Below the pieces are notes generated by a model. That model had not been told where the DNA came from. It saw only the letters and a list, made by a program, of their open reading frames with translations, and made no database searches. From assembly GCA_900546605.1 (NCBI GenBank), contig URDV01000095.1, positions 1-8,359 on the forward strand: a stretch of DNA of 8,359 bases, written 5' to 3'. Position 1 is the first letter of the stretch. Every line of letters begins with the position of its first letter. The translations under genes and the position numbers were made by a program. This DNA comes from an uncultured Prevotella sp. (GTDB lineage: Bacteria > Bacteroidota > Bacteroidia > Bacteroidales > Bacteroidaceae). Shown piece by piece: positions 1 through 5,625 of this stretch.

Positions 1-71
1 CCAAAGATAGTGCAAACCGAATGCAAAAAGCCAAGCTTGCTTGAGATTTTTGCTGAGGTGCAGCCTATCTT
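1..71. repeat. Dyad-symmetric intergenic repeat at the left edge
   Basis: Outer arms AAGATAG-TGCA (4-14) and TGCA-GC-CTATCTT (59-71) are complementary apart from a two-base bulge. An inner palindromic core, AAGCTTGCTT, lies near 34-43. The element can therefore fold into one large hairpin on either strand. From memory, sequences of this appearance recur in intergenic regions of Prevotella and Bacteroides genomes. That is recollection and was not tested here. The left end may be cut by the window edge. Read on the minus strand it ends in a TATCTTTG box, annotated separately, so it may be a repeat that carries a promoter. Confidence 0.5.
2..9 (-). promoter_or_regulatory. Promoter-like -7 box pointing out of the window to the left
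   Basis: The minus strand reads TATCTTTG, a full match to the Bacteroidetes -7 consensus TAnnTTTG. A TTTG lies upstream at 24-27, but its spacing is 14 bases instead of about 19, so the -33 element is poor. The promoter would serve a minus-strand gene beyond the window. It also lies within the dyad repeat. Confidence 0.4.
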
Positions 72-148
72 ATAAAAAAAATGCTTCAAAAATAAAGGCA
101 AATCTTGAACTTCATAAAAGTTTAGATGATTTCAATATCTGTAGCGAA

Positions 149-188
149 CTATTGTTTCAAATTTTTTGAAAAGGAATTGAGACAATAG
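149..188 (-). terminator. Hairpin just after the TPR regulator stop codon
   Basis: Complementary 12-base arms at 149-160 and 177-188 (CTATTGTTTCAA and TTGAGACAATAG), with one imperfect pair, start four bases past the stop codon of the regulator gene. There is no clear U-run after the stem in the direction of transcription. It may be a weak terminator or a 3' stabilising stem. Confidence 0.35.
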
Positions 189-191
189 CAA

Positions 192-1829
192 TTATTCAGC
201 CATTTTGCCTCGCAATTTATAATAGAGTTCTTTCTCTTCGAGTGTCGTTAAGGCCTCTCTTTTTGACAATCGTAGGTTAATTCTCTTTTTGTAGCCAAAC
301 ACATTTTGTGGTGTGGTATTGAGCAATATTGCGATGTTTTTATTGGGTATGCCAATGCAAAGTAGATAGACTATTTTTTGCTGTTTGTCTGAAATGTCAG
401 GCAATTTTTTCCCTATATTTACGGATAACTGCGGATAGATAGCATCAACAATTTTACAAAGCATTCCCCACAATTGTGTAGGCATTTCCCCCTCAACGTC
501 CAGCAACATTTGCTTCAACTTAGGCATATTTTCAACCGCTTTTTTAAAGTCTTCATCGTGCAATTGCTGCAATTCTAATTGCAATTTGCCAGCAGCTTGG
601 GACATTGTATCAATCTCGGTTTGTTTCGAAAACATATCAATAGCATGCTTACGTTCTCTTTGAATCATCCAAATAGTCATTACCACAACAATGATCAACA
701 AAGAGCCACATACAAGTAGCGATATCAACAATTTGTTATTACTTTGACGTTCCGTTTCAATCATTTTACGTTGCTGCAATTGATAGTCATAAGCATTGTT
801 CACTTGTTGCATCCTTTGTGCCTCAGCCGTGTGCATTACAGAGTCTGTTAGTTGTTTAAATGAGTTAGCATACCGCTTAACAAGTTCACTATTGCTCTGT
901 TTTACGCTTAATATTAGCAAATGTTTAGCTGCACGCTGACGCATAGGCAAGCTACCCTTTGCAAGAACTTGTTGCCAATAAGTGTTTGCAGAATCGCTAC
1001 GGCCGATATTTTCAAAATACAAAGCCTTAGCTTCATGAATATTGGGCAGTTTAGAAGTTGGCACCTGTTGTTCATTAATAGCAAACAGAGCGTCCTTGCA
1101 ATTAATAACGTCTTTTTTATGATTCAAGGCAACATCAAACGTAACTCTTTCTATCATTAGCTCATTGCGTTTCTCCTCTGGCAAATGAGGTACATTACAA
1201 GCCTTTTGCATTAGCATAGCAGCACTATCATATTGCTGCAACAACTTATAGCAATCAGCACAGCTTTCATACATATCAGCCAATTGTTGCCCCTTTACGT
1301 TTTGCGTAGCTTCGGTTAGTACTTCAATGGCTGACTGATATAAAGAAACTCCTTCATAACATTTGGCTAACTGCTTATAGCAACGAGCCATTAATGGGTC
1401 TAATAGGAAATGATGTTTTTTACCGTATTTTATTATTGATAGATAAAGCTCTGCAGCTTGCGGCAAATCGCCACTATCACGAAAAGCACCTGCTTTTAAA
1501 TAGGTAGCCAACATACGTAGACTATCAGGTACACTTGCTCTGCCAAAAGCATTTTCTAATACTTCGGCTCTATGAAAGGGTATTTTGGTAATGCCAGCTT
1601 CACTCTCAGCATAAGTTCTGTAAAGCCAATAGCACAGGTAATTGACTCGTTTCATATTAATAGTATCTGGAGCCATCAATTTTAAGTATTCTGCTGTTTT
1701 AGCAGGATTGGTGTTTATATATGATATAGCATTAGTAAAAGTTGCTGGCATTTCGGCTTTTGTACGGTTGTGACAAGAGCAGAAAGTAATAATAAACAAG
1801 CTTAATATAAAGTATATGAGGTGTTTCAT
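192..1829 (-). CDS. Membrane-bound TPR regulator with C-terminal LuxR-like HTH
   Basis: Predicted one-component sensor-regulator of 545 residues. It starts with a lipoprotein-type signal (hydrophobic residues 4-16, lipobox F-C-S-C with Cys19). A long helical region with TPR-like repeats follows (about 30-340), then a charged coiled coil, one transmembrane helix (about 367-389, LLISLLVCGSLL...), a second coiled coil (about 391-425), and a C-terminal HTH at about 477-523. The HTH contains DKQQKIVYLLCIGIPNKNIA and NTTPQNVFGYKKRI, the pattern of GerE/LuxR DNA-binding domains. The likely topology is TPRs in the periplasm and HTH in the cytoplasm. Such TPR-TM-HTH proteins are common in Bacteroidales and usually uncharacterised. 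I chose the ATG at 1829 because the two extra upstream codons need a TTG start. The gene diverges from the peptide/membrane-protein cluster, which makes that cluster a possible target. That link is inference. Confidence 0.8.
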   Translation of the reverse strand: MKHLIYFILSLFIITFCSCHNRTKAEMPATFTNAISYINTNPAKTAEYLKLMAPDTINMKRVNYLCYWLYRTYAESEAGITKIPFHRAEVLENAFGRASVPDSLRMLATYLKAGAFRDSGDLPQAAELYLSIIKYGKKHHFLLDPLMARCYKQLAKCYEGVSLYQSAIEVLTEATQNVKGQQLADMYESCADCYKLLQQYDSAAMLMQKACNVPHLPEEKRNELMIERVTFDVALNHKKDVINCKDALFAINEQQVPTSKLPNIHEAKALYFENIGRSDSANTYWQQVLAKGSLPMRQRAAKHLLILSVKQSNSELVKRYANSFKQLTDSVMHTAEAQRMQQVNNAYDYQLQQRKMIETERQSNNKLLISLLVCGSLLIIVVVMTIWMIQRERKHAIDMFSKQTEIDTMSQAAGKLQLELQQLHDEDFKKAVENMPKLKQMLLDVEGEMPTQLWGMLCKIVDAIYPQLSVNIGKKLPDISDKQQKIVYLLCIGIPNKNIAILLNTTPQNVFGYKKRINLRLSKREALTTLEEKELYYKLRGKMAE

Positions 1830-2087
1830 ACTCAATTGTGTTTTACAATTTGTTGAAATAATGGTTAAACAACTTTATGCTGCCAGTTAAAGAACTCTTT
1901 AAAAGAGGTTATAGAATACGTTAGTTCGTTTTCTGTCATCATAACTTTGCAACATTCAGTGACGCGAACTACGTGTTGTAATAAATGTGTAACTGATTAT
2001 TGTGCTTAGTCTAATAATGCGTAAGTACATTGAACGGCTTGGCCTTGCGGAAGTATTCTAATGGGATTCTTGATGGCATTTATGATA

Positions 2088-2118
2088 CAAAGTTAATTTT
2101 TTTAATTGAAAAATCAAT
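2088..2118 (-). promoter_or_regulatory. Predicted promoter of the TPR regulator gene
   Basis: The minus strand carries TAACTTTG (2088-2095), matching the -7 consensus TAnnTTTG. At the expected 19-base spacing lies ATTG (2115-2118), matching TTTG in three of four bases. Transcription would start near 2080, giving an unusually long leader of about 250 bases before the ATG at 1829. Confidence 0.5.
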
Positions 2119-2225
2119 GCTTTGTTATTACTTTATTATGTACTGATAATCAATTAATTCAAAGTGATTCTAAACTTTAATAAACTTATATAAAGGAAAA
2201 AGTGACCGCAAGTTTATAAAAATTT

Positions 2226-2255
2226 ATTGATAAAAAATGGCGTTTCGTACTTTTG
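2226..2255 (+). promoter_or_regulatory. Predicted promoter of the peptide/membrane-protein cluster
   Basis: TACTTTTG at 2248-2255 fits the Bacteroidetes -7 box TAnnTTTG and is followed by C. ATTG at 2226-2229 is a partial -33 box at 18 bases. The start point would be near 2262, giving a leader of about 94 bases before the peptide gene. It faces away from the regulator promoter about 150 bases to the left. Confidence 0.5.
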
Positions 2256-2269
2256 CAGCGTACAAAAAC

Positions 2270-2279
2270 ATCCCGGGAT
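2270..2279. promoter_or_regulatory. Perfect 10-base palindrome at the predicted transcript start
   Basis: ATCCCGGGAT is a perfect palindrome about eight bases downstream of the predicted start point of the plus-strand cluster. It is GC-rich within an AT-rich stretch, and its position suits an operator that blocks RNA polymerase. The regulator that binds it, if any, is unknown. A chance palindrome is possible. Confidence 0.25.
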
Positions 2280-2355
2280 TGTAAAGACATTCGCAGTTGC
2301 CGAAAAGCGAAAAACAGAGTAGGCTAAAGTTTAAATCACTTAATGCTTCTAACGT

Positions 2356-2547
2356 ATGAAACGTAAAAAAACATTTATTGGCGCTTTGATAATTATAGCA
2401 CTAACTTCGTTTATAGCATGTTCACAAAATGAAGAGCCATCTTACAGTTGTAATCCCAAAGCTAATGCTTGGGTAAATGGAACAGACTTTGGATGTGGCA
2501 TTGTTTGGCTCATGGACTGCACAGGAAGATGTGCACAAACACTTTAA
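2356..2547 (+). CDS. Small Cys-rich secreted peptide or lipoprotein, unknown function
   Basis: A 63-residue protein. Residues 1-5 are basic (MKRKK), 7-20 hydrophobic, and S-F-I-A-C22 fits a lipobox, so Cys22 is the likely lipidated first residue. The acidic stretch after it (SQNEEP) resembles Bacteroidetes signals that send lipoproteins to the surface. The mature part has only about 42 residues with four further cysteines (C32, C47, C55, C59), enough for two disulfides, plus W39 and W51. The C-terminal part (GCGIVWLMDCTGRCAQTL) looks like a peptide toxin or signal, not a domain. From memory, the segment SYSCNPKANAWV resembles the start of a Bacteroidales lipoprotein family whose members are longer, so this could be a shortened member. 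The gene starts at ATG about 94 bases from the predicted start point and ends three bases before the next ATG, implying a shared transcript. I do not recognise a function. Confidence 0.65.
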   Translation: MKRKKTFIGALIIIALTSFIACSQNEEPSYSCNPKANAWVNGTDFGCGIVWLMDCTGRCAQTL

Positions 2548-2550
2548 ACT

Positions 2551-2988
2551 ATGAATGTTACGACAATACAATCTTTTTTGAGAAGTTTTGGAATTTCCTT
2601 ATTGGTTTTCCTCTTCTGCACAAGTTGGGTTCTTGCCATTGATAAATCAGGATATGGTGAAACTTGTATTAGTTTTGTAAATAATTTTGTTATTACATTA
2701 GGGTGCTTACAGTACTTTAAAGTTAAAAACGAACCGCAATATAGCAGTATTTGTATGGGTGTAATATTAGGACGTTGTATTTTAATTCTCCCTGTGTGTT
2801 TAATGTACAATGACGCTTATTATTCTCTATATTTTCTTATATCTGCGATTATAGGCACTCTTTTGGCCGCTATTTGCTATAAGAAAAGGAATATTGTAAC
2901 CTATGTCTTAAGTTTTATCTTATTTATCCTAACTACCACTGTACTATACAAAGGTTGGGATATTTGGTTTAATACGTATTTACATTAA
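2551..2988 (+). CDS. Five-helix membrane protein, unknown family (paralog 1)
   Basis: A 145-residue polytopic membrane protein with hydrophobic segments at about 10-29, 39-54, 67-86, 90-109 and 113-133. The loops are short and there is no catalytic motif I recognise. It starts three bases after the peptide gene's stop codon, so the two are probably co-translated. It is clearly related to the downstream protein at 3115-3591. Both share FKV, then about eight residues later S-I-C-x-G, then L-G-R, L-P, Y-Y, G-x-L-L-x-A-I-C-Y and a lysine-containing turn before the last helix. A role in export of, immunity to, or sensing of the adjacent peptide is a guess from context only. It is more AT-rich than the operon to the right. 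Confidence 0.75.
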   Translation: MNVTTIQSFLRSFGISLLVFLFCTSWVLAIDKSGYGETCISFVNNFVITLGCLQYFKVKNEPQYSSICMGVILGRCILILPVCLMYNDAYYSLYFLISAIIGTLLAAICYKKRNIVTYVLSFILFILTTTVLYKGWDIWFNTYLH

Positions 2989-3014
2989 AGGCCCTCAGTA
3001 AAATAACTTACTTA

Positions 3015-3108
3015 AAGGGGTGTCCTATCAATTAGTTTGAGCAGTAAAAGCGGTCAAACTGAATAAAAAGAATGCTCAACAATATAAACTAATTTATGGA
3101 CACCCCTT
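3015..3108. repeat. 94-base inverted-repeat element (MITE-like or RNA hairpin)
   Basis: The ends are perfect 11-base inverted repeats: AAGGGGTGTCC at 3015-3025 and GGACACCCCTT at 3098-3108. The dyad continues inward with AATTAGTTT (3030-3038) / AAACTAATT (3086-3094) and TTGAGCA (3037-3043) / TGCTCAA (3073-3079). A competing stem AGTTTGA (3034-3040) / TCAAACT (3054-3060) is also possible. Size, long terminal inverted repeats and lack of coding capacity fit a miniature inverted-repeat transposable element or an IS remnant, but I cannot demonstrate a target duplication. It ends six bases before the first possible ATG of the next gene, so it could also act as a transcript structure controlling that gene. 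Confidence 0.65.
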
Positions 3109-3114
3109 AGGTAC

Positions 3115-3591
3115 ATGACTAACTACATTGTCAATATGCTTACCGCTACAAAAATCAAAAAAAACTTTTGGATAAGTTTTGGTCTCTCATTCCTAACATT
3201 CGCTGCCCTTGAATGGTGGCCCATGGCCATTAATGAGTATTTGGCTGGTATTATCAATTCTATTTGCAGTTTCGCTCTGGCTTGGTATTGCTTAGACAAA
3301 TTTAAAGTGGACGGTGAAGCCGCTTTTTTAAGCATCTGCGGTGGCCTTTTACTGGGACGATGGTTGCCTCAACTGCCTATGCACATTCTCTTTTATTGTA
3401 GCACACTCTACTATGCTTACTTGTTGGTGTTAGCCACTGTCGGCATACTACTCGGAGCTATTTGCTACTATGAGAAAAAACTGTACGCTTTTGTACTCAG
3501 CCTAATAATTCTGATTGTTATGAACACCATAACACAATACATTTGGCTTGATACTATTGACTTTATAATGGGCATTAGCAGTGACATTTAA
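3115..3591 (+). CDS. Five-helix membrane protein, unknown family (paralog 2)
   Basis: A 158-residue polytopic membrane protein with hydrophobic segments at about 18-36, 43-60, 71-95, 99-118 and 123-142. It aligns with the protein at 2551-2988 over most of its length. Shared residues include FKV (63-65), SIC-G (73-77), LGR (80-82), LP (87-88), YY (99-100) and GAICYY (114-119). The ATG at 3136 (residue 8, MLTATKIKKNFW) lines up with the paralog's start and may be the original one. The seven residues encoded by 3115-3135 lie directly next to the inverted-repeat element and may be spurious. The two genes probably arose by tandem duplication. A hairpin with a T-run follows about 70 bases downstream. 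Function unknown. Confidence 0.75.
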   Translation: MTNYIVNMLTATKIKKNFWISFGLSFLTFAALEWWPMAINEYLAGIINSICSFALAWYCLDKFKVDGEAAFLSICGGLLLGRWLPQLPMHILFYCSTLYYAYLLVLATVGILLGAICYYEKKLYAFVLSLIILIVMNTITQYIWLDTIDFIMGISSDI

Positions 3592-3662
3592 TACGAATTT
3601 TAAGTGCTTTAAAACATTGATTTTTTCTTTTAGCAACCATTTAATCTAAACATAAAACTCAA

Positions 3663-3718
3663 AGGAGTGCTTGTTACCTTTTTTGCATATAAAGGGGCAA
3701 CAATGCATTCCTCTTTTT
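3663..3718 (+). terminator. Probable intrinsic terminator of the peptide/membrane cluster
   Basis: The arm AGGAGTGCTTGTT (from 3663) pairs with AACAATGCATTCCT (3699-3712), with one bulged base and one G-U pair. After the stem comes a single C and then five Ts (3714-3718). It lies about 70 bases past the stop codon at 3591 and points the right way for the plus-strand genes. Confidence 0.55.
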
Positions 3719-3749
3719 AGTGAGTTGATTGTTCACATGTAGACGATGT

Positions 3750-3810
3750 AAAAAAAATGGCGTAAGCATCCGAAATAAGTTATCTTATAAATTCAGATGC
3801 TTACGCTATA
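3750..3810 (-). terminator. Intrinsic terminator of the five-gene minus-strand operon
   Basis: A perfect 11-base stem, GCGTAAGCATC (3760-3770) / GATGCTTACGC (3796-3806), can be extended outward by about three pairs. The loop contains a further small stem (ATAAG / CTTAT). On the minus strand the hairpin is followed by eight Us, seen as the A-run at 3750-3757. It begins about 30 bases after the stop codon at 3838. Confidence 0.85.
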
Positions 3811-3837
3811 ACGATTGTTTGCTAATGTAAGTGTGCG

Positions 3838-5055
3838 TTATTCAGGCTGCACATTAGTAGTACCCCCAGTGTGGCTGTATGTGCCGTCAATGGCAATGCC
3901 CTTGGCCTTTTTGCCCGTTACGTTCATTTTGATAGAACCTCCAGCTAAAGTGTAATTGCCTTTCACCTTAATGCCACGACATTTTGATTCATCGATCTCA
4001 CCTTTGTGATAAGTAGTACCCGCTACATTCATGGTGATGGCTGTGGTAGCTCCTTCAGCTTGGCCAATGAGCAAATTGCCACCTACGCTAAAGCCTTTGC
4101 AACCATTGCCCGTAACGTCAGCATGAATGGTGCCACCTTGAATGGTCATGTCGGACTCTGACTTCAGCCCTTTCACATCATCGGCTGCAACAGTAAGGTT
4201 AAGTGTACCACCATTAATAAACACTTGGCCGTTATACTCATCGGTAGCATCCTTAGTAATGCTCACATCAATGCAGTCGCCTTGTATGCTATTAAAACTG
4301 AGCGTGCCACCATCCATTTTAAAGTATTGGTCAACATGCAAGCCATCGCCAGCAGCAGCCGTAATGGTGATGGTGCCAGTAGTGGGTTTTAACCAAGTGT
4401 ATTCATCTGAGGCATAAGCGTGCTTGGTGTTGCCTGTGATGTTGAGCGTGCCAGCTCCCTTAAACTCAGCATGGCCGTTAATGAAGAAACAAGCCTTTTG
4501 TGGCCCTGCTACTCCATCCACCAACGAGTTGGTGGTGCCATCGGTCAACACCACGTTAATGCGTTTGCCATTGTCAATGCAAATGGCCGCACTGTCGGGA
4601 TTGGTAATGTGCAAGTTGTTGAGCGTAATGGTCGACTTGTATTCGCCATCCATGTAGAACGACCCTTGTGTGGTAGTACCAGTTAACACATAGTTTACCT
4701 CATCGGCCAAGTTGTTGTTGGCTACCAAGGTTACATGGTTGCCCGTCACTTGGCTTACATCAAAGAAATTAGCTACGTCTGATGACAAGGTAACAAAGGC
4801 ACCGCGGGCATCATTATATTCCACCACCACACTCTTTGTGGGAGCTGTAGAACGATCAACTACTACAGAGTCAACGGCCGATAGCTGCACATCATAATTG
4901 CCAATACTCAGTGAGTTGCTTGCGTATTGCATATCGCCCACAGCCGATGCAGGGAAAACAATGGCTGTGTGTCCGGTATACACCTTTAATGATTGTGCTT
5001 GGCTCGCAGTTGTAGTCAAAGCCGCAGCTGCTATAAGGAAAAGGAAGTGTTTCAT
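3838..5055 (-). CDS. Secreted carbohydrate-binding beta-helix protein (Cthe_2159-type)
   Basis: A 405-residue secreted protein. A Sec signal peptide (1-20, cleavage after ASQA) is followed by a short N-terminal beta module (about 22-68) ending in QLSAVDSVVV. Residues 75-405 resemble the Cthe_2159 family (DUF4353), whose founding Clostridium thermocellum member is a parallel beta-helix that binds acidic sugars such as polygalacturonate. Rung-like repeats are visible: GDGLHV...MDGGTLSF (237-254), GDCIDV...INGGTLNL (259-287), DDVKGL...IQGGTI (292-310), CKGFSVGGNLLI (319-330), CRGIKV...AGGSIKM (359-377) and AKGIAI...TGGTTNV (384-402). The Asp residues at the start of several rungs could bind calcium. 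The chain stops right after the last rung, with no C-terminal sorting tail. It is the last gene of the operon and its ATG overlaps the preceding stop codon (ATGA), so translation is probably coupled. No catalytic motif is evident, and binding specificity cannot be read from sequence. Confidence 0.85.
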   Translation of the reverse strand: MKHFLFLIAAAALTTTASQAQSLKVYTGHTAIVFPASAVGDMQYASNSLSIGNYDVQLSAVDSVVVDRSTAPTKSVVVEYNDARGAFVTLSSDVANFFDVSQVTGNHVTLVANNNLADEVNYVLTGTTTQGSFYMDGEYKSTITLNNLHITNPDSAAICIDNGKRINVVLTDGTTNSLVDGVAGPQKACFFINGHAEFKGAGTLNITGNTKHAYASDEYTWLKPTTGTITITAAAGDGLHVDQYFKMDGGTLSFNSIQGDCIDVSITKDATDEYNGQVFINGGTLNLTVAADDVKGLKSESDMTIQGGTIHADVTGNGCKGFSVGGNLLIGQAEGATTAITMNVAGTTYHKGEIDESKCRGIKVKGNYTLAGGSIKMNVTGKKAKGIAIDGTYSHTGGTTNVQPE

Positions 5056-5483
5056 TGTGCCAAAACTTTGAGCGTAGTGTTATTAATGCGCACCAAGTAA
5101 GTACCCTTAGTCAGGTGTTGAGCATTTACTTGTCGGCCCCCCATGTCGTAAACGCATACCTTACTGCCCGTAGGTGCTGTTACGTGCAGTTGTCCATTAA
5201 CAATGTTGGCGGCCACTTGTGTAGCTTCGTCAGTGGTAGCTTGGTCAATAGCCGTCGGGGTGGCGGTAAAGAACATTTTGTTCATGTCGTTCAATGCCAC
5301 ACTCACCGTTTTGCTACCATCTGTAGCCGTAAGGTTACCCTGGTCGAAAGTTATTTTTAAGTGGTCAATAGCCATTGAAAATTCATCGCCACTCACTTTT
5401 TGAAAGGTAAGATATTCATAGCTTTGGGCAGATGCGCCAAGTGAGGCACCGCCCAGCAAAAGGGTCATGATAAGTTGTTTCAT
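5052..5483 (-). CDS. Small secreted protein with type IX-like C-terminal tail
   Basis: A 143-residue protein. I start it at the ATG at 5483 because MKQLIMTLLLGG...ASAQ forms a clean Sec signal peptide (1-20). The longer reading to 5576 adds 31 residues that do not resemble a coding extension. Residues 21-72 form a small beta-rich module (LKITFDQGN ... VSVALNDMNKMFF). After a Thr/Ala-rich linker (73-93), residues 94-143 (KVCVYDMGGRQV ... LTKGTYLVRINN) resemble the type A C-terminal sorting domain of type IX secretion cargo. The ending LKVLAQ is atypical, so the tail could be degenerate or serve another role. The stop codon overlaps the next gene's start by four bases (ATGA), coupling it to the carbohydrate-binding protein. 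Its role is unknown; export alongside, or assembly with, that partner is an inference. Confidence 0.7.
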   Translation of the reverse strand: MKQLIMTLLLGGASLGASAQSYEYLTFQKVSGDEFSMAIDHLKITFDQGNLTATDGSKTVSVALNDMNKMFFTATPTAIDQATTDEATQVAANIVNGQLHVTAPTGSKVCVYDMGGRQVNAQHLTKGTYLVRINNTTLKVLAQ

Positions 5484-5625
5484 AAGCGTATGTAGTGTAA
5501 TAGAGATGTGTAAGAAACACGCGTAGTGGGCGAAGCCGTAGCAGCTAAGTTCGTAAATGAGAGCGCATAAGAGCAATGCTCGTTAAAGCTCGTTCTTGGT
5601 ACAAACACATCTCAGTAGTGTGGTT

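Larger units (their letters stand above)
1836..2355. other. Divergent intergenic region between regulator and peptide cluster
   Basis: About 520 bases without a credible gene. The region holds one promoter for each direction (annotated separately). It also has an inverted repeat TAGTTCG (1922-1928) / CGAACTA (1965-1971) inside the regulator's long leader. A further plus-strand TAACTTTG at 1942-1949 lacks a proper -33 box. The stretch 2096-2240 is very AT-rich. I see no tRNA, riboswitch or small ORF that I could defend. Confidence 0.5.

Noticed and set aside
921..1160. 79-residue open frame on the plus strand inside the regulator gene
   Set aside because: It lies antisense to a well-supported TPR coding region, has no family features and no promoter box before it.
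2544..2810. 88-residue open frame on the minus strand over the first membrane protein gene
   Set aside because: It is the reverse reading of a gene with clear membrane helices and a paralog; no signal of its own.
3015..3108. CRISPR repeat or tRNA as explanation for the inverted repeat
   Set aside because: There is only one dyad with no regularly spaced copies, and no cloverleaf or CCA-type end.
4142..4897. Several plus-strand open frames opposite the carbohydrate-binding gene
   Set aside because: They are antisense readings of repetitive beta-helix codons, with unlikely protein sequences; the minus strand has signal peptide, family match and operon structure.
5055..5403. Plus-strand open frames of 101 and 66 residues opposite the small tail protein gene
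   Set aside because: They overlap each other and a better-supported minus-strand gene; no features of real proteins.
5484..5576. N-terminal extension of the small tail protein to the ATG at 5576
   Set aside because: The internal Met at 5483 starts a textbook signal peptide; the extension would bury it behind 31 residues rich in Cys, His and Tyr.
5484..5625. Internal promoter in the 142-base gap of the operon
   Set aside because: I found no TAnnTTTG box on the minus strand there; only a short AACGAGC direct repeat, which is weak evidence.
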